Assembly: GCA_029261795.1 (NCBI GenBank)
Contig: JAJDAP010000079.1
Coordinates: 37,119-101,118, forward strand
Source: Deltaproteobacteria bacterium
Lineage (GTDB): Bacteria > Myxococcota_A > UBA9160 > UBA6930
Length of the DNA: 64,000 bases
Reading direction: 5' to 3'
This document shows, piece after piece, positions 1 through 7,643 of this stretch (within the stretch, counting starts at the first letter, position 1; every line of letters starts with the position of its first letter). The translations under genes were made by a program, and so were the position numbers. The notes under the pieces are model-generated. The model was not told where the DNA came from, made no database searches, and saw nothing but the letters and a program-made list of their open reading frames with translations.

Positions 1-1023
1 GCATTCGTAGATCTCGAGGTCGTCGCGTTCGAGCCGGATCGGCGGACCGAACCCTTCGCCCGCTGCGGCGGTGCGAAGCATGCCGTTCATCAGCGTCTTC
101 ACGACGTGGAGGTCGAGCGAATCCCCGAATTCCCAGCTCCGCGTCTCGTCCGGCCGACGCGTGGCGACCCCGTGGTGAACCGTCTCATGGCTACCGGGAC
201 GACCTTTTCGCAGGCTCGAGTAGACGGCGGCCAGCGCCTGCGCGCCGATTCGGCGAATCGCACGGGGCGTCAGTTCGGGGCCCTGCTCGCCGTCCCGGAG
301 GAAGCCGGCCTCGCGCATGTTCTCTTCGAGGTCGCGCAGCATGACGAGTGACTGGAGGCCGTCTTCGGAAAGCAGCTCGCGCAACTCCTCCGGCGTCAGC
401 GACTCGAAGTTCCCGTCGCGCAGGTCCTGTGCCAGCTGCTGCAAGCGCTCGAGCTGCTCACGAATCTGCTGGGCGGTCTCGTAGTCGGCGGCTTCCGAAC
501 CCTGGAATTGCTGGCCGTGTTGCTGTTGGAAATCCTCGAGCGCACGCATTCGTTCGAGTTCGTCGAGCAGCTCCTGGAAGTCGCTGCCGGCTTCGCCATC
601 CTCGAACTCGTGATCGCGGAACGCCTCGATGGCGTCGGAGAGCCGCTCGTGATCGCCGTAACGGCGCTCCATGAAATCGTTGACCGCGCTCGACTCCATG
701 CCATTCGCCTCGCGCTGGGCGTGTTCCTCACGGTCGAGAATCTCGTCGAGCTTGCGCGCCATCTCCTGCATCGACTGATCGAGGTTGTATTGCTCCATCA
801 GCTCGCGGGCCTGTTGGCGTAGCTCGTCGATCAGCTCGTCCACGCCCATCACGCGGAAGTTCATGCCGGCCATCTCGAAGCCGGAGCGTCGCATCCACAC
901 GAGCGCCTCCTCGACGCTCATCCCTTCCATCAGGAGATCCGAGAGCGAATCGAGGACTTGACGCGGATCGAGCGAGAACTCGTCCTGGGTCCCGTCCCAG
1001 CGGCTATAGCGCCAGACGCTCAT
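1..1023 (-). CDS. VWA-domain protein partner of MoxR ATPase (partial, runs off left edge)
   Basis: A 341-codon frame is open from ATG at 1023 to the window edge with no stop, so only the N-terminal part is visible. It begins MSVWRYSRWDGTQDEFSLDP. It is rich in Glu, Asp, Gln and Leu, with long predicted helices (for example the stretch around residues 70-100 and the Q-rich stretch around 150-180). The start ATG overlaps the stop of the upstream MoxR gene (ATGA), so the two are translationally coupled. MoxR ATPases are typically paired with VWA or CoxE-like proteins, and the helical acidic N-terminus followed by a C-terminal VWA domain fits that class. The VWA domain itself and its MIDAS motif would lie outside the window, so the family call is by context and general composition. 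Confidence 0.65.
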   Translation of the reverse strand, partial: MSVWRYSRWDGTQDEFSLDPRQVLDSLSDLLMEGMSVEEALVWMRRSGFEMAGMNFRVMGVDELIDELRQQARELMEQYNLDQSMQEMARKLDEILDREEHAQREANGMESSAVNDFMERRYGDHERLSDAIEAFRDHEFEDGEAGSDFQELLDELERMRALEDFQQQHGQQFQGSEAADYETAQQIREQLERLQQLAQDLRDGNFESLTPEELRELLSEDGLQSLVMLRDLEENMREAGFLRDGEQGPELTPRAIRRIGAQALAAVYSSLRKGRPGSHETVHHGVATRRPDETRSWEFGDSLDLHVVKTLMNGMLRTAAAGEGFGPPIRLERDDLEIYEC

Positions 1024-2423
1024 GCGCCGTAGCGAGCGCCCGACTCGCCAGCGGCCTTGTTGAGCTGATTGCCGAGGTGGAGACCTTCGAGCAGGAACTC
1101 GATGGCGGACGCCAACCGTGCGGGTGAGTCTCCTCCGGCCATCTCCGCTGCCGCCTCGCGCAGGCCCTTGATCGCATCGAGGCCATCCAGGTAGTCGACC
1201 GACGCCATCGCGGCAGAGACTTCGACGTTCCATCCCTGGTTGAAACTCTCGACCACCGAAGCCACGCCCTCTCCGGGCTCGAGCGCCTCGAAAACCGCAC
1301 GCGTGGCACGCCGGGTCAGGTCGAGAACCACGTCGGTCTCGCTGCGGTCCTCACCGGCGTATTCCATCTCGATCTTGCCGGCAGTACCGGTGACCAGAGC
1401 CTCGAAATCCGTGATGCGCGGGACCGCTTCCGTTTCTCCGAGGCGAAGCGCGCGGCGCAGTGCATTGGCCACGAGCGTCTCGTAGTTGGCGATCGACATC
1501 CGCACCGAAACCCCCGAGGACTGGTTCACGTCCGGCGAGCTGCGCGCTTGCATCGTGATCTCACCGAGGATCTGCTCCATGAAGTCGGGAACGAAGACTT
1601 CGATGCCCTCGGCGCTGGGCGGACGCGCCTCCTGCCGAACCACATCGAGTTCGAGCGCACGTGTCTCCGGGTAGTGCGTTCGCACCTGCGCCGCATAACG
1701 ATCCTTCAGCGGCGTGATGATGCGGCCACGGCTCGTGTAGTCCTCGGGGTTCGCGCTCGCCACCACGAGCAGGTCGAGGGGCAGGCGGACGTTGTAGCCC
1801 TTGATCTGGACATCGCGTTCCTGCATCACGTTGAACAAGCCGACCTGAACCTTCTCCGTGAGGTCGGGCAGCTCGTTGATACAGAACACCCCACGGTTCG
1901 TGCGCGGCAACATGCCGAAATGGATCGTCAGCTCGTCACCGAGGGAGCGCCCTTCCGCCACCTTGATCGGATCGACGTCGCCGATCAGGTCCGCGATGGA
2001 GACGTCCGGCGTCGCGAGCTTCTCCGCATAACGATCGTCCCGATGCACCCATTCGATCGGGGTCGCGTCTCCCTTCTCCGCAACGAGCGCCTTGCCGGCG
2101 ACCGAAATCGGCGCGAAGGGATCGTCGTTCACTTCGCTGCCCATGATCTTCGGCAACCACTCGTCGAGTAGCCCGACCATGGCGCGGATCATCCGGCTCT
2201 TCGCCTGGCCTCGTTCGCCGAGGAAGATCAGGTCGTGGCCACAGAGGAGGGCATTCTCGACGGCAGGAACGACGGTGTCCTCATAGCCGATGATCCCCGG
2301 GAACAGCTCGTCGCCGGCACTGAGCTTTGCCAGCAGGTTGGCGCGGATCTCTTCGCGCAGGGTTCGAGGGCCGACCCCGGAGGCCTTCAGCTCTCCGAGG
2401 GTTGCGGGCGCCGGTTGCGTCAT
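1020..2423 (-). CDS. MoxR-type / magnesium-chelatase-like AAA+ ATPase
   Basis: This is a 467-residue AAA+ ATPase. It has a variant Walker A GERGQAKS (residues 69-76), a Walker B-like segment FCINE (180-184), and a sensor-like region DLLVVASANPEDY followed by PLKDRY. This layout is the magnesium-chelatase I-subunit/MoxR arrangement. Such ATPases remodel or mature protein complexes together with a VWA-domain partner, here the next gene downstream, whose start overlaps this stop by 4 bases. A 13-base gap separates it from the upstream M48 protease gene on the same strand, so the set probably forms one operon. The substrate is not evident. A true magnesium chelatase is unlikely because no BchD/BchH or porphyrin genes are nearby. 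Confidence 0.85.
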   Translation of the reverse strand: MTQPAPATLGELKASGVGPRTLREEIRANLLAKLSAGDELFPGIIGYEDTVVPAVENALLCGHDLIFLGERGQAKSRMIRAMVGLLDEWLPKIMGSEVNDDPFAPISVAGKALVAEKGDATPIEWVHRDDRYAEKLATPDVSIADLIGDVDPIKVAEGRSLGDELTIHFGMLPRTNRGVFCINELPDLTEKVQVGLFNVMQERDVQIKGYNVRLPLDLLVVASANPEDYTSRGRIITPLKDRYAAQVRTHYPETRALELDVVRQEARPPSAEGIEVFVPDFMEQILGEITMQARSSPDVNQSSGVSVRMSIANYETLVANALRRALRLGETEAVPRITDFEALVTGTAGKIEMEYAGEDRSETDVVLDLTRRATRAVFEALEPGEGVASVVESFNQGWNVEVSAAMASVDYLDGLDAIKGLREAAAEMAGGDSPARLASAIEFLLEGLHLGNQLNKAAGESGARYGA

Positions 2424-2436
2424 CTTGCAGAATCCT

Positions 2437-3312
2437 TCAGTTGCGGCGGTCCCGAGGGTCGTCTTCGGTCACGCCGGTGAGCAGGCGGATACGGTGCTGG
2501 ATGATCTCGAGTCGCCCGCCGTCGTTCTTGCGAAGCCCGGGCGGCAGATCCGCCGCCTCGACGAGGGCCCGGGTCACGTCCATCCGTTCCTGGGGCGCCG
2601 GATGGGACGACTGCCAGCTGGTGCTCTGGATCCCGGTCTCGTTGCGCAGCGTCTCGAACATGTTGACGATGCCCATCGGGTCGTAGCCGGCCCTCGGCAG
2701 GAGTTCGACGCCATAGACGTCGGCCTGACTCTCGGCTTCGCGACCGAAACGATTGATGTAGGCGAGCGCCGAAACCCCCGTCAGGATGTTCGCGGCGTTC
2801 GCCGCGCCCCCGCCGAGCAGGATCGCGGCCGCCACGGTGGCGGCTTTGTTCAGGTAGCCGGCATTCTGCGCACGCACCTGGTTGTCGGCCGAATGGCGAT
2901 GCACGATGTGGCCGATCTCGTGGCCCAGCACACCCGCCAGCTCGCTGACGTTGCGGACATTCAGGATCATGCCCGTCGTGATGAAGATCGAGCCTCCCGG
3001 CGCCGCCAGGGCGTTCAGGGTCTCGTCGTCGACGACCGTGAAGGTGTAGTCGAAGGCCTGCGGGCCGGCGGCGGCCAGAAGCTCTTCGCCGACGGCGTCG
3101 ATGTACTGGTCGACGACGCGATCGTGGAGGATGTCGAACTCCATCCGCGCCTGGCGCGCAACCTCGCCGGCGCGCGCTCGCTCCTCCTGGACGGTGGGCT
3201 TCGAGGCGCAACCGGACACGACGAGCGCGGCAACCGCGAGGGCCACCACGAAGCGACGCAACCCATCGAGGCCTCGTTCGTGTCGGACGGAACTACGCTT
3301 CTCGGGAGCCAT
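2437..3312 (-). CDS. M48-family metalloprotease lipoprotein
   Basis: This 291-residue protein has an N-terminal signal with a lipobox (VVSGC, Cys at about residue 35), so it is probably a periplasmic lipoprotein. The zinc-protease motif HEIGH lies at residues 131-135 (His131, Glu132, His135), followed by IVHRHS. The third zinc ligand is probably the Glu in the later FGREAESQADVYG segment. This is the BepA/LoiP-like M48 architecture, whose members do quality control of outer-membrane proteins. The ATG at 3312 overlaps the end of the upstream kinase-like gene by 20 bases, with a GAGGGAGAGG ribosome site inside that gene. The role in envelope proteostasis is inferred from the family. Confidence 0.85.
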   Translation of the reverse strand: MAPEKRSSVRHERGLDGLRRFVVALAVAALVVSGCASKPTVQEERARAGEVARQARMEFDILHDRVVDQYIDAVGEELLAAAGPQAFDYTFTVVDDETLNALAAPGGSIFITTGMILNVRNVSELAGVLGHEIGHIVHRHSADNQVRAQNAGYLNKAATVAAAILLGGGAANAANILTGVSALAYINRFGREAESQADVYGVELLPRAGYDPMGIVNMFETLRNETGIQSTSWQSSHPAPQERMDVTRALVEAADLPPGLRKNDGGRLEIIQHRIRLLTGVTEDDPRDRRN

Positions 3313-4462
3313 CGGTTGCCTCTCCCTCTTTGCGGAGCGACTCGGTCACGTGTCGGAGAATCGACAGGACGGAGCCGTCGAAGGAATCGTTGTCGACGAT
3401 CGGAAGCCCGTAGTGGTCTGCGAGTTCCAGGATGTGATCTTGGATGCGTAGGATCGAATCGAGGTTCTCGAGGTAGCGGTGCTTGAGCCGGCGCCCGCCT
3501 GCGCGCTCACGTTTCTCGAAGCGCCCTTCGAAGGCCTCGTCCTCGAGGGTGGCGACCGCCAGGAAGATGACGTGAGCCGAGCCGCGCCAGGCCTCCGGAT
3601 CGATCAGCCCGGGAAGGATCGAAACGCCCTCCAGGATCATGCTCGTGTTCTCTTCGACGGCGCGATCCATCATCGCCTTCACCCCGATCGAAACCGTGGT
3701 CGCCTGCTGTCGGAAAGCATCGATCGCGGGGTCCTCGGATTGATCGAGACCGGCCACCTCTCGATAGGCATCGTAGGAAGAGGCGTGGATCGCGGGGGCC
3801 AGTTCCTTCGACAGCATGATGCGCATGACCTGGCGGATCGCGTCGGTCGACACGACCCTGGAGATCCCGAGGCGGTGGGAAACCTCCTGGGCCAGGGCGG
3901 TCTTGCCCACGCCGGCGGCACCCACGAGCAGCAAGATCATCGGCTTGTCCGATTCCTGGAATTGCCGCCAGACCTGATAGCGCCCGGCCACCCGATCGCT
4001 GGTGCGCTCGAGGTTCTGGTAGACCAGGTTTCGCAGGTCGCCGCGATCGATCTCGCGAATCAGACGCGAATGCAGCGTCGCCTCGATGGCCTGGGCGGAG
4101 CGAAAGGCTTCATCGGGCGCCATCGCGGCGGCAAGCAGGCTCTGCGCCAGCACCCCCTTCGAGAATGGCGTTCGTTTGCGCCCGTCGATGACGTCGATGG
4201 TCCGCGGCATTTCGACCGGGCGGGCTTCGATGCTGTCCCCGAGCAACTCGTCGACCATCGCCGCGATCTCATCGCGCTGAACCACCGCTCGGCCGCGGAT
4301 CTTGTCGCGGATCGCGGTGGCAGACCGGTAGGCGTCGTCGAAGCCGGCGCCCCGCGACATCAGCGAATGGACGATGATGCCGCGCATGAAGGGCCGCTGG
4401 GTGGCGCCGTCATCGACCATGGTGCGCGGGTTCTTCGGGTCGCGTCCCCGCTTTTCGGCCAT
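3293..4462 (-). CDS. 2-phosphoglycerate-kinase-like P-loop protein with two ATP-cone-like repeats
   Basis: This is a 389-residue protein. The C-terminal half is a P-loop kinase domain with Walker A GAAGVGKT (Lys187), followed by a STDAIRQVMR segment typical of the 2-phosphoglycerate kinase family. The N-terminal half contains two related helical modules, roughly residues 22-75 and 92-148. Both follow the pattern (M/F)xxGxxxxSLxxxxxxxxxAxRxAxxI and resemble ATP-cone nucleotide-sensing domains. Archaeal members make 2,3-bisphosphoglycerate on the way to cyclic 2,3-diphosphoglycerate; bacterial members are uncharacterised, so the substrate here is unknown. It is probably the first gene of the minus-strand operon, and its last 20 bases overlap the M48 protease gene. 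Confidence 0.75.
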   Translation of the reverse strand: MAEKRGRDPKNPRTMVDDGATQRPFMRGIIVHSLMSRGAGFDDAYRSATAIRDKIRGRAVVQRDEIAAMVDELLGDSIEARPVEMPRTIDVIDGRKRTPFSKGVLAQSLLAAAMAPDEAFRSAQAIEATLHSRLIREIDRGDLRNLVYQNLERTSDRVAGRYQVWRQFQESDKPMILLLVGAAGVGKTALAQEVSHRLGISRVVSTDAIRQVMRIMLSKELAPAIHASSYDAYREVAGLDQSEDPAIDAFRQQATTVSIGVKAMMDRAVEENTSMILEGVSILPGLIDPEAWRGSAHVIFLAVATLEDEAFEGRFEKRERAGGRRLKHRYLENLDSILRIQDHILELADHYGLPIVDNDSFDGSVLSILRHVTESLRKEGEATDGSREA

Positions 4463-4840
4463 GGGGGCCAGCCTACCCCACGCACGCCCCGAGGGCCGGC
4501 GAGAGAGCCCCTGGCGACTCGCAATTCCCTCCGCAACTTATGGGAAAGAAAGACGTTTCTATTGACGATCGAAGCGCGTGGGATAGCCTCCGGGGAGAGT
4601 GACGACCGAGGGGGGATCGTCGAGTGGCTGGACGCGTCATCCGGAGCGCCGTTTTACGTCGTGGGGATACCTGGCGACGGGTGGATCGATGTGCCCCGGG
4701 GATGGCTGACGCGCGGTCACTTCAGGCCGCTGGCCCGCTGCGGCGAACCGGACCCCGCTGCATCAGGGCTGGGCCATCCGGGCCAACCCGCTCACGGCCG
4801 GCCGTCGTCGTCCCTCATCGATGTCAAGGAGGAACGTGTC
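4463..4840. other. Intergenic region between divergent operons
   Basis: This 378-base spacer lies between the divergent kinase-like gene and the ParA fusion, so it should hold both promoters. The AT-richer part is 4536-4590 and contains a TTGACG hexamer at 4562-4567, but I see no convincing -10 at the right distance. A strong AAGGAGGA ribosome site at 4826-4833 serves the ATG at 4841. The reading frame of the ParA gene stays open across the spacer and looks protein-like at about 4615-4740, but no start codon with a ribosome site supports translation there. Confidence 0.5.
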
Positions 4841-5935
4841 ATGCGAACCATCGCCATCGTCAACCAGAAGGGAGGCTGCGGGAAGACCACGACCACCGTG
4901 AATCTCGCCGGCTGCCTCGCGGTCGCGGGCTCCCGCGTGCTCGTGGTGGATATGGATCCTCAGGCCCATTCGACGCTCGCCCTCGGCTTCGATCCCGAGA
5001 CCATCGACGAGAACCTCTACGAAGTCCTCTGCGAACCGGCGGGGCATGAAGCGGCGACGCCGCTCGAGGAAGTGATCCTCGCCTGGGACGAACGGCTTCA
5101 CATTGCGCCCTCGGGAATCGTCCTGTCTGCCCTCGAGCAGAAGCTCTCCGCCGACCGGGCCGAGGACCGCATGGAGCGACTCTGGCGCGCGCTCGAGAGC
5201 GTCGCGGAGCGCTATGACTATGCGATCATCGACTGCCCGCCTAACGTCGGTGTACTGACCTTCAACGCGTTGCGTGCCGCCCGCGAGGTGATCGTTCCGT
5301 TGGAGACCAGCGATTTCGCGATCCACGGCGTACAGAAGCTGCTCGAGACCATCGCCTTGCTGTCGGATCGGATCGGCCACGAGCTCGCAGTGCGCATCCT
5401 GCCCACGCTCTATGACGGCCGCACCCGCTACGCCCGCGAGACTCTGGGTGAGATTCGGAGTCTGTTCGGCGACCTCTGCTTCGATACCGTCGTGCGCTCG
5501 AATATCAAGCTGCGCGAGGCCGCACGGCGCGGCCGGCCGATCGTCAGCTATGCCCGCTCGGCAAACGGTGCCCAGGACTACGGTGCCCTCGCCATCGAGT
5601 TGGCGCTGACGCTGAGCCCCGACGAGATAGGGGAACAGGTACCGGACTTCGCGCCCGGCGGACCCGCGCGCGAGGTCGTCATCCAGTTCCGCGATCTCGG
5701 CGCGACGGACGTCCGGCTCGCCGGCGACTTCAACGGCTGGGTTCCCGACAAGGATGTTCGCTCGTTGGTCCAGGCCGAGGCGGGAGACCGGATCTGGACC
5801 AAGATCCTGACGCTCCCGCCGGGCACCTATCATTATCGTTATGTCGTCGACGGCGAATGGCGGGAAGACCCCGTGAATCCGGTCTCGGCGCCGGGACCGG
5901 TCGGCGGTCGCAACTCCGTTCTGGTGGTGCGGTAG
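4841..5935 (+). CDS. ParA-family ATPase fused to a C-terminal glycogen-binding (AMPK1_CBM/CBM48-like) domain
   Basis: This is a 364-residue protein. Residues 1-270 are a ParA/Soj ATPase: deviant Walker A KGGCGKTT (Lys10 to Thr17, with both signature lysines), the ribbon VDMDPQAHST and Walker B YAIIDCPPN. Residues 280-364 form a second domain with the early-set/AMPK-beta pattern: GDFNGW, then YHYRYVVDGEW and a closing RNSVLVV. The two Trp, the basic residue and the Asn used by AMPK-beta domains to bind glycogen appear to be retained. ParA ATPases position DNA or protein cargo; the extra domain suggests a carbohydrate or glycogen-granule cargo, which is inference. ATG 4841 was chosen over the longer open frame because of the AAGGAGGA site 7 bases upstream. 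No ParB gene is adjacent. Confidence 0.85.
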   Translation: MRTIAIVNQKGGCGKTTTTVNLAGCLAVAGSRVLVVDMDPQAHSTLALGFDPETIDENLYEVLCEPAGHEAATPLEEVILAWDERLHIAPSGIVLSALEQKLSADRAEDRMERLWRALESVAERYDYAIIDCPPNVGVLTFNALRAAREVIVPLETSDFAIHGVQKLLETIALLSDRIGHELAVRILPTLYDGRTRYARETLGEIRSLFGDLCFDTVVRSNIKLREAARRGRPIVSYARSANGAQDYGALAIELALTLSPDEIGEQVPDFAPGGPAREVVIQFRDLGATDVRLAGDFNGWVPDKDVRSLVQAEAGDRIWTKILTLPPGTYHYRYVVDGEWREDPVNPVSAPGPVGGRNSVLVVR

Positions 5936-5942
5936 GTCCCGG

Positions 5943-6737
5943 TTGGCGCGCAAGCTCGGCGACGTCCTTCACCTCATGCTCGGCGAGCAGGAACCGGCTG
6001 CGACTATGGCCAGACCCGCCAGCCGGGATCCCGACCCGGCGGATACCCGCGTGCCGGGCACGGGCGTGCCGGGCACGGGCGTGCGAGGCACGGGCGTGCC
6101 AGCCACGGGCGTGGTCACCTGTCGGCTCGGCCCCTTCGACCAGCTCGAGGCCTCGGCGGCGTGGAATCTGGCCGCCGCTCACGCCGTGGTGGCTGGGCCT
6201 ACCACCTGGATCTCGGATTCCCCATGGGCAGGCGCGCGGCCATCGCCACCCGAGAGTGAGTTCCAACAGATCGTCCTCGCCGGCCCCGATCTCGAGAACG
6301 GGGTCGTTTCCGCCGAGAGCCCGTCGGTCTGGCTAGGCCTTCCGGAAGGTTCTCCAGAACGCGAGGAGTGGCTCGGCGCGACCCTCCAGTTCGTCTCCCG
6401 CGAGCCCGGTTCCCGAAGCCGCTGTTTTCGCCGACTCGAAGAAACCGCCGGGGGGAAGGCCGCAACGGGCAGCCACTGGGTCGTCGCATTGGCTTCCAGC
6501 CCCTCATGCGGGGCGACGGACGGGGCCACGTTGGCGGCCGAAATCCGCGATCGGTTCGGCGATCTGGCCCAGGTGTTTCCTCGAGCCCTGGCCTGCGAGG
6601 CGGCCCTCTACCGCTCCTGGGTGACCCGGCTGCCGATCGCCCAGTTCCGGCCTGAATCGCGCGAGACGGTGGCACTGTTCCAGATCGCGCGCGCCATTTC
6701 GGTTGGCGCCTCGGAACCCGCCGCCTCGGGTCGCTAG
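5943..6737 (+). CDS. Unrecognised protein with elastin-like VPGTG repeats, partner of the ParA fusion
   Basis: This 264-residue protein starts at a TTG only 7 bases after the ParA-fusion stop; an internal ATG at 5976 is an alternative. Residues about 36-55 are four pentapeptides close to VPGTG, encoded by a 15-bp tandem repeat. They separate a short N-terminal segment (LGDVLHLMLGEQ) from a globular region of about 200 residues. That region has strand-like segments ending IVLAG and HWVVALASS and a C-terminal VTRLPIAQFRPESRE...FQIARAI stretch that vaguely recalls the end of a ParA/MinD fold, but no Walker A is visible. I do not recognise the family. Tight spacing implies co-transcription and probably joint function with the ParA fusion. 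Confidence 0.6.
   Translation: MARKLGDVLHLMLGEQEPAATMARPASRDPDPADTRVPGTGVPGTGVRGTGVPATGVVTCRLGPFDQLEASAAWNLAAAHAVVAGPTTWISDSPWAGARPSPPESEFQQIVLAGPDLENGVVSAESPSVWLGLPEGSPEREEWLGATLQFVSREPGSRSRCFRRLEETAGGKAATGSHWVVALASSPSCGATDGATLAAEIRDRFGDLAQVFPRALACEAALYRSWVTRLPIAQFRPESRETVALFQIARAISVGASEPAASGR
6049..6108 (+). repeat. Four tandem 15-bp repeats encoding elastin-like pentapeptides
   Basis: Four consecutive copies of a 15-bp unit (GCGTGCCGGGCACGG and close variants) run without gaps and encode VPGTG, VPGTG, VRGTG and VPATG. The first two copies are identical. The array lies inside the unrecognised gene at 5943-6737. Confidence 0.9.
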
Positions 6738-6802
6738 CCGCAGGTCCCCATCCGCCATCGTTTCCGACGGTGCCTGGCGGAGCGGGCGCTCTCTGCGGGT
6801 CT

Positions 6803-6893
6803 CAAACAGCGTTTGTACCCCGCGGGATCCGGACTTTGTCCGCGGGGGGCATTCCCTGCGACGAAATTCGTCCAGGGGTGACGAAAATTGACA
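6803..6893 (+). promoter_or_regulatory. Palindrome-rich promoter region of the ECF sigma gene
   Basis: Three perfect inverted repeats lie within 75 bases: CAAAC-AGC-GTTTG at 6803-6815; CCCCGCGG (6818-6825) with CCGCGGGG (6840-6847); and GACGAA-A-TTCGTC at 6860-6872, flanked by CCCT and AGGG arms (6854-6877). A consensus -35 hexamer TTGACA follows at 6888-6893, but the -10 is weak (CACTCA near 6913). The second palindrome could be the end of the upstream transcript. The third, just ahead of the -35, looks like an operator. Confidence 0.4.
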
Positions 6894-6974
6894 CCTCCTT
6901 CCACTCCGAGGCCACTCATCAGCCTGGGGGGATGCATCGTTGCTTCGGCGGCGGGACCTTGGGGAAGGGGAGAC

Positions 6975-7565
6975 ATGGCAGCTCGGGAAGCGGATGAAGC
7001 AGCAGCTGTAGAAAGCCTCGAGATTGCGGATGAGGTTCTCGTCCAGAGAATCATCGAAGGGAAGACCAACGAGTTCGACGTCCTGTACGAGCGGTACTTC
7101 AAACGAATCCATCGCTTCGTATCCCGCCGAATGGCCAACGCGGCCGACGTCGAGGAGACCGTGCAGGAGGTCTTCATCAACGTGCTCCGCTCGCTCGAGT
7201 CGTTCCGCGGCGAAGCGCCATTCGCGGCCTGGGTCTTCGGACTCACCCGCCGCACCATCGCGAACCGCTACAAGCGCAAGCGTGCCGAGACGATCCCACT
7301 CCCGACCGACGAGCAGGAGGCCGCACTCGGCCTGGGCGAGGACGTACCCGGCGAGGCCGACCCGTTGGCCAGCTACGAGCGCAACGAACGCCTCAAGCAG
7401 TTACAACGCGGCGCGGAGCGGTTATCGAACGACCAATGGGAGCTCTTCCGCCTCCACCACCTCGAGCACCGATCGATCGAGGACATCGCCTCGCAAACGC
7501 ACAAGACCCGGGACGCGGTGAAATCGCACTTATACCGGGCGCGCAAGTTATTGCTGGCGCCCTGA
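6975..7565 (+). CDS. ECF-subfamily RNA polymerase sigma factor
   Basis: This 196-residue sigma70-family protein has region 2 (YERYFKRIHRFV, DVEETVQEVFINV, then FAAWVFGLTRRTIANRYKRKR) and region 4 (FRLHHLEHRSIEDIA...TRDAVKSHLYRARKLL). Regions 1 and 3 are absent, which is the ECF pattern. ATG 6975 follows a purine-rich GGGGAAGGGGAG site; the same frame is open further upstream but lacks a ribosome site. No anti-sigma factor gene is adjacent, so its control cannot be read from context. Palindromes just upstream may be operator sites. An alpha/beta hydrolase gene follows after 78 bases. Confidence 0.9.
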   Translation: MAAREADEAAAVESLEIADEVLVQRIIEGKTNEFDVLYERYFKRIHRFVSRRMANAADVEETVQEVFINVLRSLESFRGEAPFAAWVFGLTRRTIANRYKRKRAETIPLPTDEQEAALGLGEDVPGEADPLASYERNERLKQLQRGAERLSNDQWELFRLHHLEHRSIEDIASQTHKTRDAVKSHLYRARKLLLAP

Positions 7566-7643
7566 CGCCGACCCGGCAGATCGTGCGCTGCTACAGGGGC
7601 AGGACTCGCTTACCGCTGGCGGGGTCGCCTAGACTGCTTCGCC

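Noticed and set aside
2290..3486. 398-codon plus-strand frame
   Set aside because: It is antisense to the M48 protease and the MoxR start; high GC leaves such shadow frames open. The minus-strand products have clear motifs.
4600..4800. Protein-like short frame upstream of the ParA gene
   Set aside because: The translation looks plausible for about 45 residues, but there is no start codon with a ribosome site and no recognisable motif.
3479..4840. In-frame upstream extension of the ParA fusion to 818 codons
   Set aside because: Most of it is antisense to the kinase-like gene. The conserved ParA beginning and the AAGGAGGA site place the start at 4841.
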